Of a DNA stretch of 11,245 nucleotides, positions 1 to 7,471 are shown piece after piece. The stretch's first letter is position 1, and the number at the start of each line of letters is the position of its first letter. Under the pieces are notes generated by a model. That model had not been told where the DNA came from. It saw only the letters and a list, made by a program, of their open reading frames with translations, and searched no databases. The stretch comes from Actinomycetes bacterium (GTDB lineage Bacteria > Actinomycetota > Acidimicrobiia > Acidimicrobiales > Acidimicrobiaceae), in NCBI GenBank assembly GCA_021819025.1, contig JAKASN010000019.1, positions 1 to 11,245 of the forward strand. The letters run 5' to 3'. A program made the position numbers and the translations under genes.

Positions 1-2
1 TT

Positions 3-1463
3 CGCGATCAGATGGTCGTTGAATACGCGGTATATGTCCAAAGCTTTCTGACCATTTCAGATCCGAGATTACGTGACTCGGTAGGCGACGAAATCGAATC
101 TGGCCTTCTCTGGCCCGAGCCTCGCATAGGACTCAATCCGAGTTTCGAGTCAGGCGGCAAGATCGACGATCTTGCTGACGGGGTAATTCTTCACAAGGAA
201 TGCCGAAAGATCTTTCAGATCAAGTCCGACGACGGCGAGGTCATTAGTCCCCTCGAGCTTCATCCCCACCAGGCACAAGCAATCGAGACCGCCCGCCGAG
301 GCGTCAACTACGTGCTGACTACCGGCACGGGATCCGGCAAGAGCCTTGCATACATCATCCCCATCGTGGACGCAGTTCTGCGCGAAGGTCCAGGCAAAGG
401 GATCAGGGCGATCGTGGTTTACCCGATGAATGCGCTGGCAAACTCCCAGGCCCAAGAACTCGATAAGTACCTCAACTGGGGATATACCAACCGAAGAGGT
501 CCCGTCACGTTCCAGCGCTATACCGGACAAGAAACCGACGCGGAAAAACAAGCCATCATCGAACAGCCACCTGACATCCTGCTCACCAACTACGTAATGC
601 TGGAACTTATTCTTACCCGGGTCGACGAGTTGTGCCTGGTTGACGCCGCCAAAGGTCTGCGATTCTTGGTCTTCGACGAGTTTCACACCTACCCCGGTCG
701 TCAGGGCGCCGACGTCGCGTTCCTGGCCCGGCGTGCCCGGTTGGCGTGCGGCGGTGACAAGCTTCAGATTGTCGGCACCTCGGCAACCGTGAGCAGCGCA
801 GGCGACCCCAGTCGCTCGGCGTATCCAGAGGCGTGGGTCGACCAGATTGAGGTGGATGCCCAGCTTGGCGACTGGCCACACCATTGGCTGCTCGGGTTCG
901 GCAATGCGACCAGCACGACGAACGAACGTACGATGTTGCCTGCGGTGATTCCAAGAACGGCTGTTGGAAACAGTTTCCAACTGATCCTTCCTGCGACACC
1001 TCCAGCGCAGACGGCGCTGCTCGGAGCATCGCTCTCTTCATTCGCGCTGGACTTTATTGTCCGACAAAAGATCGGCGGCGTCAATCTGAGCCACTTTCTC
1101 GTTAAGCAACTCCCCGTGCTCGTACCAGAGACCTACGACCAGCCTGTGCCATGGGATCCCGGACACTCCGTTGCCGACTGGCACGTGCCCCTGGTTCTTG
1201 AGCTCACCTACACTGCATGGGACCTTGCGCCCTGGGCAGCAGAGCTGGGCTACTCGGGTCCTCCCTTTGCCTATGACGAGGCCAGACGCGAACAGCTGCC
1301 GGCTGAGCTGGACGCGTGCTTTTTTCACCTGTATGGGTTTAGCAAAGGGCAGGTCGAATACGCAATGGAGAGTTTCCCAATCGTGAAACGCCATGACGAA
1401 GTACGATATGGCGAGTTTCGCACAAAGCGTATCATCCTTGAGAGTTTCGAATTGTATTCATGA
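3..1463 (+). CDS. Chimeric ORF: N-terminal part of a DEAD/DEAH-box defence helicase fused in frame to the C-terminus of an Eco57I-type N6-adenine DNA methyltransferase
   Basis: Residue numbers count from the ATG at 12. The frame is open to the window edge, so the true start probably lies upstream. Residues 1-265 match the start of large DUF1998-associated helicases: Walker A TGTGSGKS (104-111), VVYPMNALANSQ, TNYVMLELILTR, the DExH motif DEFH (222-225) followed by TYPGRQGADVA, and motif III GTSAT (255-259). From about residue 269 the similarity switches to the C-terminal target-recognition part of a large N6-adenine methylase: WLLGF, TNERT, VIPR, LSSFALDFIVRQKIGG, FLVKQLPVL, LELTYTAWDL, then GEFRTKRIILESF near the stop. 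Helicase domain 2 (arginine finger), DUF1998 and the methylase FxGxG and NPPY motifs are all missing. The product is therefore unlikely to work as either enzyme. Known: both families occur in DISARM- and BREX-like antiphage loci. Inferred: an in-frame deletion removed the helicase 3' part, anything between, and the methylase 5' part. An assembly collapse or a natural fusion is less likely. Confidence 0.82.
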   Translation, partial: RDQMVVEYAVYVQSFLTISDPRLRDSVGDEIESGLLWPEPRIGLNPSFESGGKIDDLADGVILHKECRKIFQIKSDDGEVISPLELHPHQAQAIETARRGVNYVLTTGTGSGKSLAYIIPIVDAVLREGPGKGIRAIVVYPMNALANSQAQELDKYLNWGYTNRRGPVTFQRYTGQETDAEKQAIIEQPPDILLTNYVMLELILTRVDELCLVDAAKGLRFLVFDEFHTYPGRQGADVAFLARRARLACGGDKLQIVGTSATVSSAGDPSRSAYPEAWVDQIEVDAQLGDWPHHWLLGFGNATSTTNERTMLPAVIPRTAVGNSFQLILPATPPAQTALLGASLSSFALDFIVRQKIGGVNLSHFLVKQLPVLVPETYDQPVPWDPGHSVADWHVPLVLELTYTAWDLAPWAAELGYSGPPFAYDEARREQLPAELDACFFHLYGFSKGQVEYAMESFPIVKRHDEVRYGEFRTKRIILESFELYS

Positions 1464-1749
1464 TCCGACTGGGCCCTTGACAAAGTACCCGGAATTTTGG
1501 AGAACGATAATTTGCGCACGTGGGCAACCAGGCGTTGGAGGCAGATCACCGGCGTGCTGTCACGACGAGCTTGCTGATGCGCCGACGTGTCGGACGCGTT
1601 GGTTGGCCTGGGTGCAGCGAGCCGCGGATGAGGTGTAGCGCAATGGGGTAAGGCGATGGCATTTCAGCGCAGTGAGAAAAACCGGTTGGAACGCTCTAAT
1701 TGCCCGCGCATGCTTCTGGGCCACGGCAACATACGAACACCACAGGGAG

Positions 1750-1767
1750 CTATTTTTATAGAAATAG
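1750..1767 (+). promoter_or_regulatory. AT-rich palindrome with a -10-like hexamer upstream of the SNF2 helicase operon
   Basis: CTATTT (1750-1755) and AAATAG (1762-1767) are perfect inverted arms around a 6-base centre in otherwise G/C-richer sequence. A TATAGA hexamer (1757-1762) overlaps the centre and would place a transcription start about 55 bases before the preferred start codon. No good -35 element sits 16-18 bases upstream. The arrangement fits a promoter with an overlapping operator, but this is a pattern match only. Confidence 0.3.
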
Positions 1768-1818
1768 TGCCAGGATCAGCGAGACGTCGGACCGATGGAA
1801 TTTAAGGGTGCTGTTATT

Positions 1819-1823
1819 GGAGG
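1819..1823 (+). promoter_or_regulatory. Ribosome binding site that decides the SNF2 helicase start
   Basis: GGAGG at 1819-1823 lies four bases before the ATG at 1828. The longer in-frame ATG at 1795 has no comparable purine tract before it. Starting at 1828 gives an N-terminus beginning MKNGERIRTSDGRLG, a natural start for this family. Confidence 0.65.
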
Positions 1824-1827
1824 AACT

Positions 1828-4800
1828 ATGAAGAATGGGGAGCGGATACGAACGAGCGACGGTCGACTCGGGGTGGTTAGTTCCGTAAGCGGATCCTGGA
1901 TAGAAGTTGTATTTCCAGACGGCATCGGGCGCGTTCACCTAGATGATGTGAAGCCTGTATCGCAAGGTCCGGTTGAGACGCTTTTGCAAGGTACCCTTGG
2001 AGATGCCATCCCATACGGCCTGAGACTCCAAGCGCTTTATCTTCAGCACGCCTATCGATTCGATCCCCGTTCGGGCCTCTCAAATGCACGAATCGAACCT
2101 AATCTTCATCAAGTATTTATCGCGGATCTCGTCACAAATAAGCTCCAGCCTCGCATGATTCTGGCCGACGAAGTTGGGCTAGGAAAGACCGTTGAAGCGG
2201 GTTTGATATTAAAAGAGTTGCGAGCGCGTGAAGTGATGGAACGCGTGCTCATTGTGTGTCCAGCGAGCCTGCAATACCAGTGGCAGGCTGAGATGCGCTC
2301 GAAATTCAACGAGGACTTTGAGATACTTACTAGCGCCGCGGCAAAGTATTTGGGGCAGGGCGGTGCCAATCCTTTCTTGCAGCGCAATAGTATTATCTGC
2401 TCCCTGCCCTTTGCGAGTGACCCGAAGCGCGCCGAGCAGATCATTGAAGCGCCGTGGGACCTTGTTATCTTTGACGAAGCGCATCGGGTGCGGCGGTGGC
2501 TTGAAAGTCGGGACAAGCCCAAGACTACCCGGGCGTATCGACTCGCAGACGATCTAAAAGACCTCGTTGCTGGACTACTTCTGTTGACCGCTACGCCGAT
2601 GCAGCTACATCCTTTCGAACTTTATTCGCTGATCGAGTTGGTAGAGCCGGGTATGTACGTGGACTTTGCTAGCTACGACAGCCGACGCAAAGAGCTGCCA
2701 CGCCTGAACGACCTGATGATCTCTCTCAAAAAGTGGCATGCGCTATCTGAGGGTGAGCGCGCCGACGTGGCCACCAAGCATTCACAACTCCTTAGAGAGG
2801 TTTTGGGTGATGACGTCGTTCCAAATACGTTGGACGACGATTTGCTCGGCATCGCGATGGATGGCCTCGTTTCAAAGCATCCGCTCGCGGGCGTGATGGT
2901 AAGAAATCGAAAAGCCGAGCTTGGTGGGTTCGCTGGCCGTGAGGCGTCACAGCATTTAGTTCAGCTCGGCGACGACGAGTTGGAACTGTACCAAGACGTT
3001 GCCACGTATCTGCGGGAAAGCTATAACCGCGCGACGGCGCGCAAGCAGCAAGCAATCGGGTTTCTCATGGTGACCTATCACAAGATGCTTGCGAGTAGTT
3101 CCTACGCGATACACCAGAGCCTCAAGCGACGGGTCGCGAAATTACGCAAACAGCTAGCTGGCGCTTCAGGCGAGACGAAGGTCAGGGGCCGCGCCCTAGG
3201 CGGTGAATACGAGGATCCCGTGGAGCTAAGTGAGGTTGTGGAAGAATTAGAAGCCCTGGACTTTGATCCAACTGAGGCTGAAGCTGAGATCGTTGAGCTG
3301 GAAGCACTCGTCGATCGCCTCAGCCAGATTCGTGATTCCAAAGCTTCAGAGCTGCTCGACTTGCTGGAATGGATCTTGGAACGCGATGCAAAAGAGAAGA
3401 TTGTTATCTTCACGCAATTCAAAGAGACACAGTCTTACCTCAAGGCACAACTTGAATTGGCAGGAATAAATGCCACGTGCTTTCACGGATCCCTAAATAT
3501 AGATGAGAAGGAAGATGCAATTCGTCAGTTTCGCAAGGACGCCCAAGTCCTGATATCGACGGAGGCTGGCGGAGAGGGCAGAAACCTTCAGTTCGCGCAC
3601 ATTCTGGTTAACTACGACCTACCTTGGAACCCGATGAAAGTCGAACAACGGATAGGACGGCTTGATAGGATTGGGCAGCGTCGTCAGGTATTCATCTACA
3701 ACCTCGCCTGCAAGGACACCATCGAAGAAAGGGTGTTAGACGTCCTGGGTGAGCGGATACGCCTGTTTAGCGAATCAGTAGGATCCTTAGATCCAATTCT
3801 TGGGCTGGTCGAGCAGAACCTTGCTGAACTTGTGATGAGTCAGTTCGAACGATTCGATGAACGATTCGAGGCATTTGCGGTCGACATTGATCGCATGACC
3901 CGAGAGGCGCGTGCGAACGAACGGGTCCTCGCTGATTTCGTCCTCGATCGTGCAAGTTTACGACGCGACCGAGCGAATGAATTGCTTGGCGAAACTCCTC
4001 TGGCATCGCACATTGATCTTTTCCGTGTCGTCGAGCAGACTTTAGATTACTTCGGCGGAACCGTAAAGCGCCACGTCGATGGCGGGCACGTTGTTACGCT
4101 ATCGCCGAGACTCAGCACCAAACTTCGAACTCGCTCGTCACAACTGAGGGGCGTATTCGATCCGGTCGAGGCGCTTGCTTTTGAGGACTTGGATTTTTTT
4201 GCGATTGGGCACGAACTGATTGACAAGATAATAAATTTTCCAATTCACAACGAAGCGGCGCAGACGACGGCACATCGAGTTTCCGGTCTCATGGATGGAC
4301 CGTACTTGGAGATCTACTATGAGATCCGAGCGGAAGGTTCGGCAGTCGTCGGAAAGGTAATACGACATAGGGTCGCACGGAATGGTCAGGTAAATAGCGA
4401 GGAGGTAATTTCATTGCCGCTCATTGGAGAGCCCATCGAAGTTGAGATACCGGATTGGCTTGATGGTGCCCGGGAGCAGAGTCGCCATCGCTTTGATCAA
4501 GAGCTTGAGTTGGCGAGAGAACTTGCCAGAGATGAGCATCTCACACGCCAGCAAGAGTCTCTCGACCGCGCGGCCCGAATATTCCAATACCGAAAAATTC
4601 GATTGCGGCGACGCATCGACGAAGATGCGGCTTGGATCCAGGATAAGGAGCGTTTTGGCTCCGACAGGGAACGGCGTGTACTACCTGCTCGGCGCGGAAA
4701 GCTCGCCAAGGATACAGAACGTCTCGAACACCTCGTGAGCGAATTCGAGGGGGAATGTGACCTTATCAAGGCTACAAAGGTAAATGTCACGGGAGTTACG

Positions 4801-4830
4801 TGGGCAGCTGCACTGGCGGTAGGAGCGTGA
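1828..4830 (+). CDS. SNF2/RapA-like superfamily 2 helicase, DISARM DrmD-like
   Basis: The gene encodes a 1000-residue DNA-translocating ATPase of the SNF2/RapA type. The N-terminus (about 1-50) looks like a small beta-barrel (SDGRLGVVSSV...WIEVVFPDG). Helicase motifs appear in order: motif I ILADEVGLGKT (111-121), II DEAH (216-219), III TATP (254-257), IV FTQF (528-531), the Q/T-rich STEAGGEGRNLQ, and VI RIGRLDRIGQ (608-617), so the motor looks complete. A charged, coiled-coil-prone insert lies between the two RecA lobes (about 430-515), and the last third (about 650-1000) is helical and charged with no motif I recognise. Known: proteins of this build serve as DrmD in class 1 DISARM and as helicases in other defence loci, and they also resemble the RNA polymerase recycler RapA. 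The neighbouring methylase and DEAD-helicase remnants favour the defence role. The stop overlaps the next start (GTGA). An ATG at 1795 is the alternative, weaker start. Confidence 0.88.
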   Translation: MKNGERIRTSDGRLGVVSSVSGSWIEVVFPDGIGRVHLDDVKPVSQGPVETLLQGTLGDAIPYGLRLQALYLQHAYRFDPRSGLSNARIEPNLHQVFIADLVTNKLQPRMILADEVGLGKTVEAGLILKELRAREVMERVLIVCPASLQYQWQAEMRSKFNEDFEILTSAAAKYLGQGGANPFLQRNSIICSLPFASDPKRAEQIIEAPWDLVIFDEAHRVRRWLESRDKPKTTRAYRLADDLKDLVAGLLLLTATPMQLHPFELYSLIELVEPGMYVDFASYDSRRKELPRLNDLMISLKKWHALSEGERADVATKHSQLLREVLGDDVVPNTLDDDLLGIAMDGLVSKHPLAGVMVRNRKAELGGFAGREASQHLVQLGDDELELYQDVATYLRESYNRATARKQQAIGFLMVTYHKMLASSSYAIHQSLKRRVAKLRKQLAGASGETKVRGRALGGEYEDPVELSEVVEELEALDFDPTEAEAEIVELEALVDRLSQIRDSKASELLDLLEWILERDAKEKIVIFTQFKETQSYLKAQLELAGINATCFHGSLNIDEKEDAIRQFRKDAQVLISTEAGGEGRNLQFAHILVNYDLPWNPMKVEQRIGRLDRIGQRRQVFIYNLACKDTIEERVLDVLGERIRLFSESVGSLDPILGLVEQNLAELVMSQFERFDERFEAFAVDIDRMTREARANERVLADFVLDRASLRRDRANELLGETPLASHIDLFRVVEQTLDYFGGTVKRHVDGGHVVTLSPRLSTKLRTRSSQLRGVFDPVEALAFEDLDFFAIGHELIDKIINFPIHNEAAQTTAHRVSGLMDGPYLEIYYEIRAEGSAVVGKVIRHRVARNGQVNSEEVISLPLIGEPIEVEIPDWLDGAREQSRHRFDQELELARELARDEHLTRQQESLDRAARIFQYRKIRLRRRIDEDAAWIQDKERFGSDRERRVLPARRGKLAKDTERLEHLVSEFEGECDLIKATKVNVTGVTWAAALAVGA

Positions 4831-6080
4831 GTCGCCCTCTCGCTTATGGAATCGACTTTGGAACGTCGAATAGCTCTATCTCGGTGGCGTGGAATGATGG
4901 CGCGGAGATTGGCGCGGTCAATGATAGGGGTGATACCTTCATGCCGTCGATCGTCTACATTGATTCGACCCGAAACCGCCTAGCGGGTATTGATGCGGTT
5001 GACAACTATGTTCGCTTTGCTACAGACCCAAGTCGCGCGCGAATCATGTCGTCGCTCAAGTCGTTCCTGACAGATCGATCATTTCAATTGACCACGACGG
5101 CTTGGGGCGAGCGCTTTACCATGCCCGACCTTGTCGCGATCATTTTGCGTGAGCTGAAACGGGCCAATGACGAGCGGTTGAATGCAAATGTAGAGCGCGT
5201 AGTAATAGGACATCCGGTGCTATTTGCGGGAGCCGTTGGTCCAGGCTTCGAGAGTCTGCAGGACCACGCCCTCGCACAACTCGAGCAAGCGGCTCGGATA
5301 GCTGGCTTCAAAGAGATTGAATTTCTCGATGAGCCTACCGCCGCATCCATGGGAGAAGACCAGACGGAGGGCATTGTAATGGCTCTCGACTTCGGCGGTG
5401 GAACTTTCGACGCCTCAATTATCGATTTTTCTGCAGAGATTGGCGAGGTGCTTTCGATGCATGGAGCGGCGATCGGCGGCGAACTCTTTGACACGTTGCT
5501 ATTTGATGCAAAAGTGGCCCGAGAACTCAACCTTGATCGGGAATACGTGATTAATGGCAAGCGTATGGCGGTCCCAGGCGTGCTTCGGAACATGAGAACG
5601 CTGCACGAAATCATTGGCATGGTTGGTGACGACCGAGTTAGAAGGGCCTTTGAGTATTTGAATCTTGCTGGAGACGCCCCTATGGCCGTCGTCGAAGAAA
5701 TAATTTATGGCGGCCATGCGTACAATTTCTTCCGTGCAATTGAGAATGCGAAGATCGAGCTGTCATCACAGCGCGCTTCCACGATTCGCTTTCGACGGCC
5801 ACTGATCGATATATCGATCCCCGTGCAGCAAGGCGAGTTCGAAGCTTTAATCGAGGCAAACATTGAAACCATCGATTTTCAGGTCGATCGGACTCTTGCC
5901 GACGCACGCTTGGATGCAAAGGACGTGGATTTAGTAATACGAACCGGTGGATCGTCGCGAATTCCGGCATTTGTACATCGTTTGGAAGATCGCTTTGGTC
6001 AAGAAAAGTTAGTAGAACGGGATGCTTTTACAACGGTGGCGCTTGGCCTAGGGATGCGGGCATGCGAGTTGTGGGGTTAG
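4827..6080 (+). CDS. Hsp70-family protein, ATPase domain only (YegD-like)
   Basis: The 417-residue protein carries the actin/Hsp70 ATPase signatures: phosphate 1 GIDFGTSNSS (8-17), DEPTAAS (168-174), phosphate 2 LDFGGGTFDAS (187-197) and the adenosine motif RTGGSSRIP (372-380). It ends after the nucleotide-binding domain, with no linker or substrate-binding domain, so it is far shorter than DnaK (about 640 residues) and close to E. coli YegD (about 450). It has no signal peptide or membrane segment and is cytosolic. The GTG at 4827 is chosen because it overlaps the helicase stop as GTGA, typical of translational coupling. An in-frame GTG at 4800 would overlap by 31 bases and adds a Gly/Cys-rich tail with no family similarity. 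AGGAG lies at 4821-4825, very close to the start, so coupling may matter more than direct binding. The fixed association with a SNF2 helicase suggests an ATP-dependent switch or remodelling factor for that complex; this role is inference. Confidence 0.85.
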   Translation: MSRPLAYGIDFGTSNSSISVAWNDGAEIGAVNDRGDTFMPSIVYIDSTRNRLAGIDAVDNYVRFATDPSRARIMSSLKSFLTDRSFQLTTTAWGERFTMPDLVAIILRELKRANDERLNANVERVVIGHPVLFAGAVGPGFESLQDHALAQLEQAARIAGFKEIEFLDEPTAASMGEDQTEGIVMALDFGGGTFDASIIDFSAEIGEVLSMHGAAIGGELFDTLLFDAKVARELNLDREYVINGKRMAVPGVLRNMRTLHEIIGMVGDDRVRRAFEYLNLAGDAPMAVVEEIIYGGHAYNFFRAIENAKIELSSQRASTIRFRRPLIDISIPVQQGEFEALIEANIETIDFQVDRTLADARLDAKDVDLVIRTGGSSRIPAFVHRLEDRFGQEKLVERDAFTTVALGLGMRACELWG

Positions 6081-6502
6081 AACGAATGTTAAAGCGACGT
6101 CGACATATTCTTACACCAGAAGAAGTGGAGCGCAACCAGCCGGACACCGATTCAATGAATCCCATTGGCGGAAGACGACGTTCGGTCTTCAAACGTCTCA
6201 TGGTTAGGCAGAGTGCCGGCGAGGGTCGAACCGTCTTGGAGGCCGTCGAAGGTGGAGTACCCCACTTCCATGGTAGCCATGATGCTGCTGATCACACGAC
6301 CGCACGAGACGAGGCCCTGGCAGTTGCGGATGTTCAGGCGCAAAAATCCTCGGAGGAACCGGAGGCGGGCTCGTTGGAAACTCTGACTGTGCTGGATCAA
6401 AGTCTTGTACGAGATTTCACACGGAAATTACCGAAAAAGTCTATTCGGATGTCAGACGATGTGCGGGACCGATATAGCCAGGAACCTCCGGTGGTTCCAT
6501 AG
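6062..6502 (+). CDS. Small charged protein of unknown function, third gene of the SNF2-hsp70 operon
   Basis: I do not recognise this 146-residue protein. It has a basic N-terminus (KRRRH, then GRRRSVFKRLMVRQ), a Gly/His/Asp-rich middle (HFHGSHDAADH), an acidic stretch (SSEEPEAG) and a basic tail before a proline end. It looks largely disordered and has no signal peptide, membrane segment or catalytic motif. The ATG at 6062 overlaps the end of the hsp70 gene by 19 bases and has AGGG eight bases upstream. A second in-frame ATG at 6086 lies just past the hsp70 stop, with GGGG nine bases upstream, and would give 138 residues. Either start means tight coupling. An adaptor, nucleic-acid-binding partner or Hsp70 co-factor is plausible by position alone. 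Confidence 0.65.
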   Translation: MRVVGLERMLKRRRHILTPEEVERNQPDTDSMNPIGGRRRSVFKRLMVRQSAGEGRTVLEAVEGGVPHFHGSHDAADHTTARDEALAVADVQAQKSSEEPEAGSLETLTVLDQSLVRDFTRKLPKKSIRMSDDVRDRYSQEPPVVP

Positions 6503-6688
6503 TCGACCAGCAGCGGTTCAACACGGGAACCGACGAATGGGAGTATCCGACGGACCGTAGTCGGCGAAGATTCCTGAATTAATTCTTACTGAGCGGCTTA
6601 ATATTACTTAGTTGACGCTGAAGGTATGTCCAAGACACACGTTCGATCGACCATAGTTACTCGTGCACCTTAATTGATTGATAAGGTC

Positions 6689-6706
6689 CCTTCGCTGCCG
6701 CGAAGG
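6689..6706. repeat. Inverted repeat, possible terminator stem
   Basis: CCTTCG (6689-6694) and CGAAGG (6701-6706) are perfect 6-base arms around a 6-base loop. No T-run follows on either strand, so this is a weak terminator candidate on its own. Confidence 0.35.
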
Positions 6707-6741
6707 CAGGGCTGCTAGGCAAGTTACACCCCAGGAGTTGG

Positions 6742-6757
6742 TAATGCTTCGGCATTA
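6742..6757 (+). terminator. UUCG-tetraloop hairpin, candidate terminator
   Basis: TAATGC (6742-6747), loop TTCG (6748-6751) and GCATTA (6752-6757) form a perfect stem closed by the very stable cUUCGg tetraloop on the + strand, followed by the T-rich TTGTTT. This resembles an intrinsic terminator facing rightward, about 240 bases after the last operon gene. The T-tract is interrupted and the stem is short, so confidence is moderate. Confidence 0.45.
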
Positions 6758-6784
6758 TTGTTTGGGTCATCGGGCTACCGAAAC

Positions 6785-7471
6785 TCATCCTCGGTTCCAG
6801 CTTACGGAGCTGGCAGCAACGAGGCGCGACTGTTCTACTACGACGTCATATAGCATTGCGACTCTGCGGACCATGATGCCGGATTGCAGATCAAACCGTA
6901 CTGAGAGTGAAGTGGCTCGATTCACTCCACCTGGAATTGGTTGACCGCCGTCGACCGTGCAAATAAGGCGTACATCCAAGAAGCCGTTGCCGTTACGTTC
7001 CCATTGACTTGGATGATCCATCAATTTCCAGTTGGTTGCTATCCATTCTGGATAGATGAACGAAGTCGCGAGCTTGGCCACGAGTTCGTCGCCCGAAAGA
7101 CTCCAGTGTCTCCGATCCGTAACGTCCCAAGTCTTGATTGCTTTCGTCGTCGAACCGCGGTAGTTTAGCGACAAAAATGGGAATTCGAATTTCATGCGAT
7201 AGCGACCCAAGTCTGTTTCTGGTGGCTCTTGGCGAAAACGCTGGCCAGATGGGGCAACTAGCATCCGTATGAGAAAATGCATGGGTCGGAGCAGTAGAGG
7301 GCCGTGAACTTCAGGGATTATCGTTTCGCCTCGCATGGTAGCTACGAAACGAGCCGGATGATACATCTGGATTAACGAGCAGTTGATCGTAGCTAGCCGC
7401 TTGTTGCGATAAAGTATCGCGTCGATTGCGGACCAGCCTGAGTCCTCGGGGAAAGCATTAGTGGTGTTCAT
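6785..7471 (-). CDS. Unknown 228-residue protein, second gene of a minus-strand pair
   Basis: The ATG at 7471-7469 overlaps the stop of the upstream secreted-protein gene as ATGA, which makes it the likely start and implies translational coupling. A longer frame back to 7546 would lie inside the neighbour. The protein has no clear signal peptide or membrane helix. It is aromatic and beta-strand-like in the middle (MKFEFPFLSLNYRG, TWDVTDRRHWSLSG). Its end (RFDLQSGIMVRRVA...) resembles the closing strands of LolA-like actinobacterial proteins, which often carry D-x-x-T/S-G-x-x-x-R near the C-terminus. That resemblance is weak, and I cannot name a family. Given the secreted partner, it could be an envelope-related factor or an immunity-like partner. 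An inverted repeat (CCAGCT...AGCTGG, 6797-6813) lies in its last codons. Confidence 0.62.
   Translation of the reverse strand: MNTTNAFPEDSGWSAIDAILYRNKRLATINCSLIQMYHPARFVATMRGETIIPEVHGPLLLRPMHFLIRMLVAPSGQRFRQEPPETDLGRYRMKFEFPFLSLNYRGSTTKAIKTWDVTDRRHWSLSGDELVAKLATSFIYPEWIATNWKLMDHPSQWERNGNGFLDVRLICTVDGGQPIPGGVNRATSLSVRFDLQSGIMVRRVAMLYDVVVEQSRLVAASSVSWNRG

Larger units (their letters stand above)
1464..1827 (+). other. 364-bp intergenic region before the SNF2 helicase gene
   Basis: I found no convincing gene. Short open stretches exist in several frames, but none resembles a known protein. The sequence holds a short inverted repeat CCGAC-gt-GTCGG at 1582-1593 and an AT-rich palindrome near the downstream gene (listed separately). 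A TTGACA hexamer at 1477-1482 has no well-spaced -10 partner. A gap this long between genes that read as one functional set suggests that the SNF2-hsp70 operon carries its own promoter and can be expressed even though the upstream chimera is damaged. Confidence 0.5.
6503..6784. other. Convergent intergenic region between the defence operon and the minus-strand gene pair
   Basis: No gene is visible here. The + operon ends at its left edge and a - strand gene ends at its right edge. It is AT-rich around 6580-6690 and contains two short hairpins (listed separately), as expected for a shared transcription-termination zone. Confidence 0.5.

Noticed and set aside
150..980. Minus-strand open frame of 276 codons opposite the helicase part of the chimera
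   Set aside because: It is antisense to a gene with clear helicase motifs, has no recognisable domain, and reflects codon bias on the opposite strand.
1477..1482. Perfect TTGACA hexamer as a promoter -35 element
   Set aside because: The nearest -10-like sequence (GATAAT, 1506-1511) is 23 bases away, too far for a standard promoter.
1393..1638. Plus-strand 81-codon frame running from the chimera end into the intergenic region
   Set aside because: It overlaps the real frame out of phase, shows no family similarity and has no good ribosome binding site.
4800..4826. Upstream GTG start for the Hsp70-like gene
   Set aside because: It adds nine Gly/Cys/Ser-rich residues unlike the family. The GTG at 4827 overlaps the helicase stop as GTGA and begins just before the conserved first strand.
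6503..6571. In-frame extension beyond the TAG of the small charged protein (about 22 more codons)
   Set aside because: Nothing supports stop read-through or a sequencing error. The extension is low-complexity and not conserved-looking.
6599..6607. TAATATTAC, identical to the geminivirus/CRESS-virus origin nonanucleotide
   Set aside because: There is no flanking stem, Rep gene or iterons, so a 9-base match in AT-rich DNA is chance.
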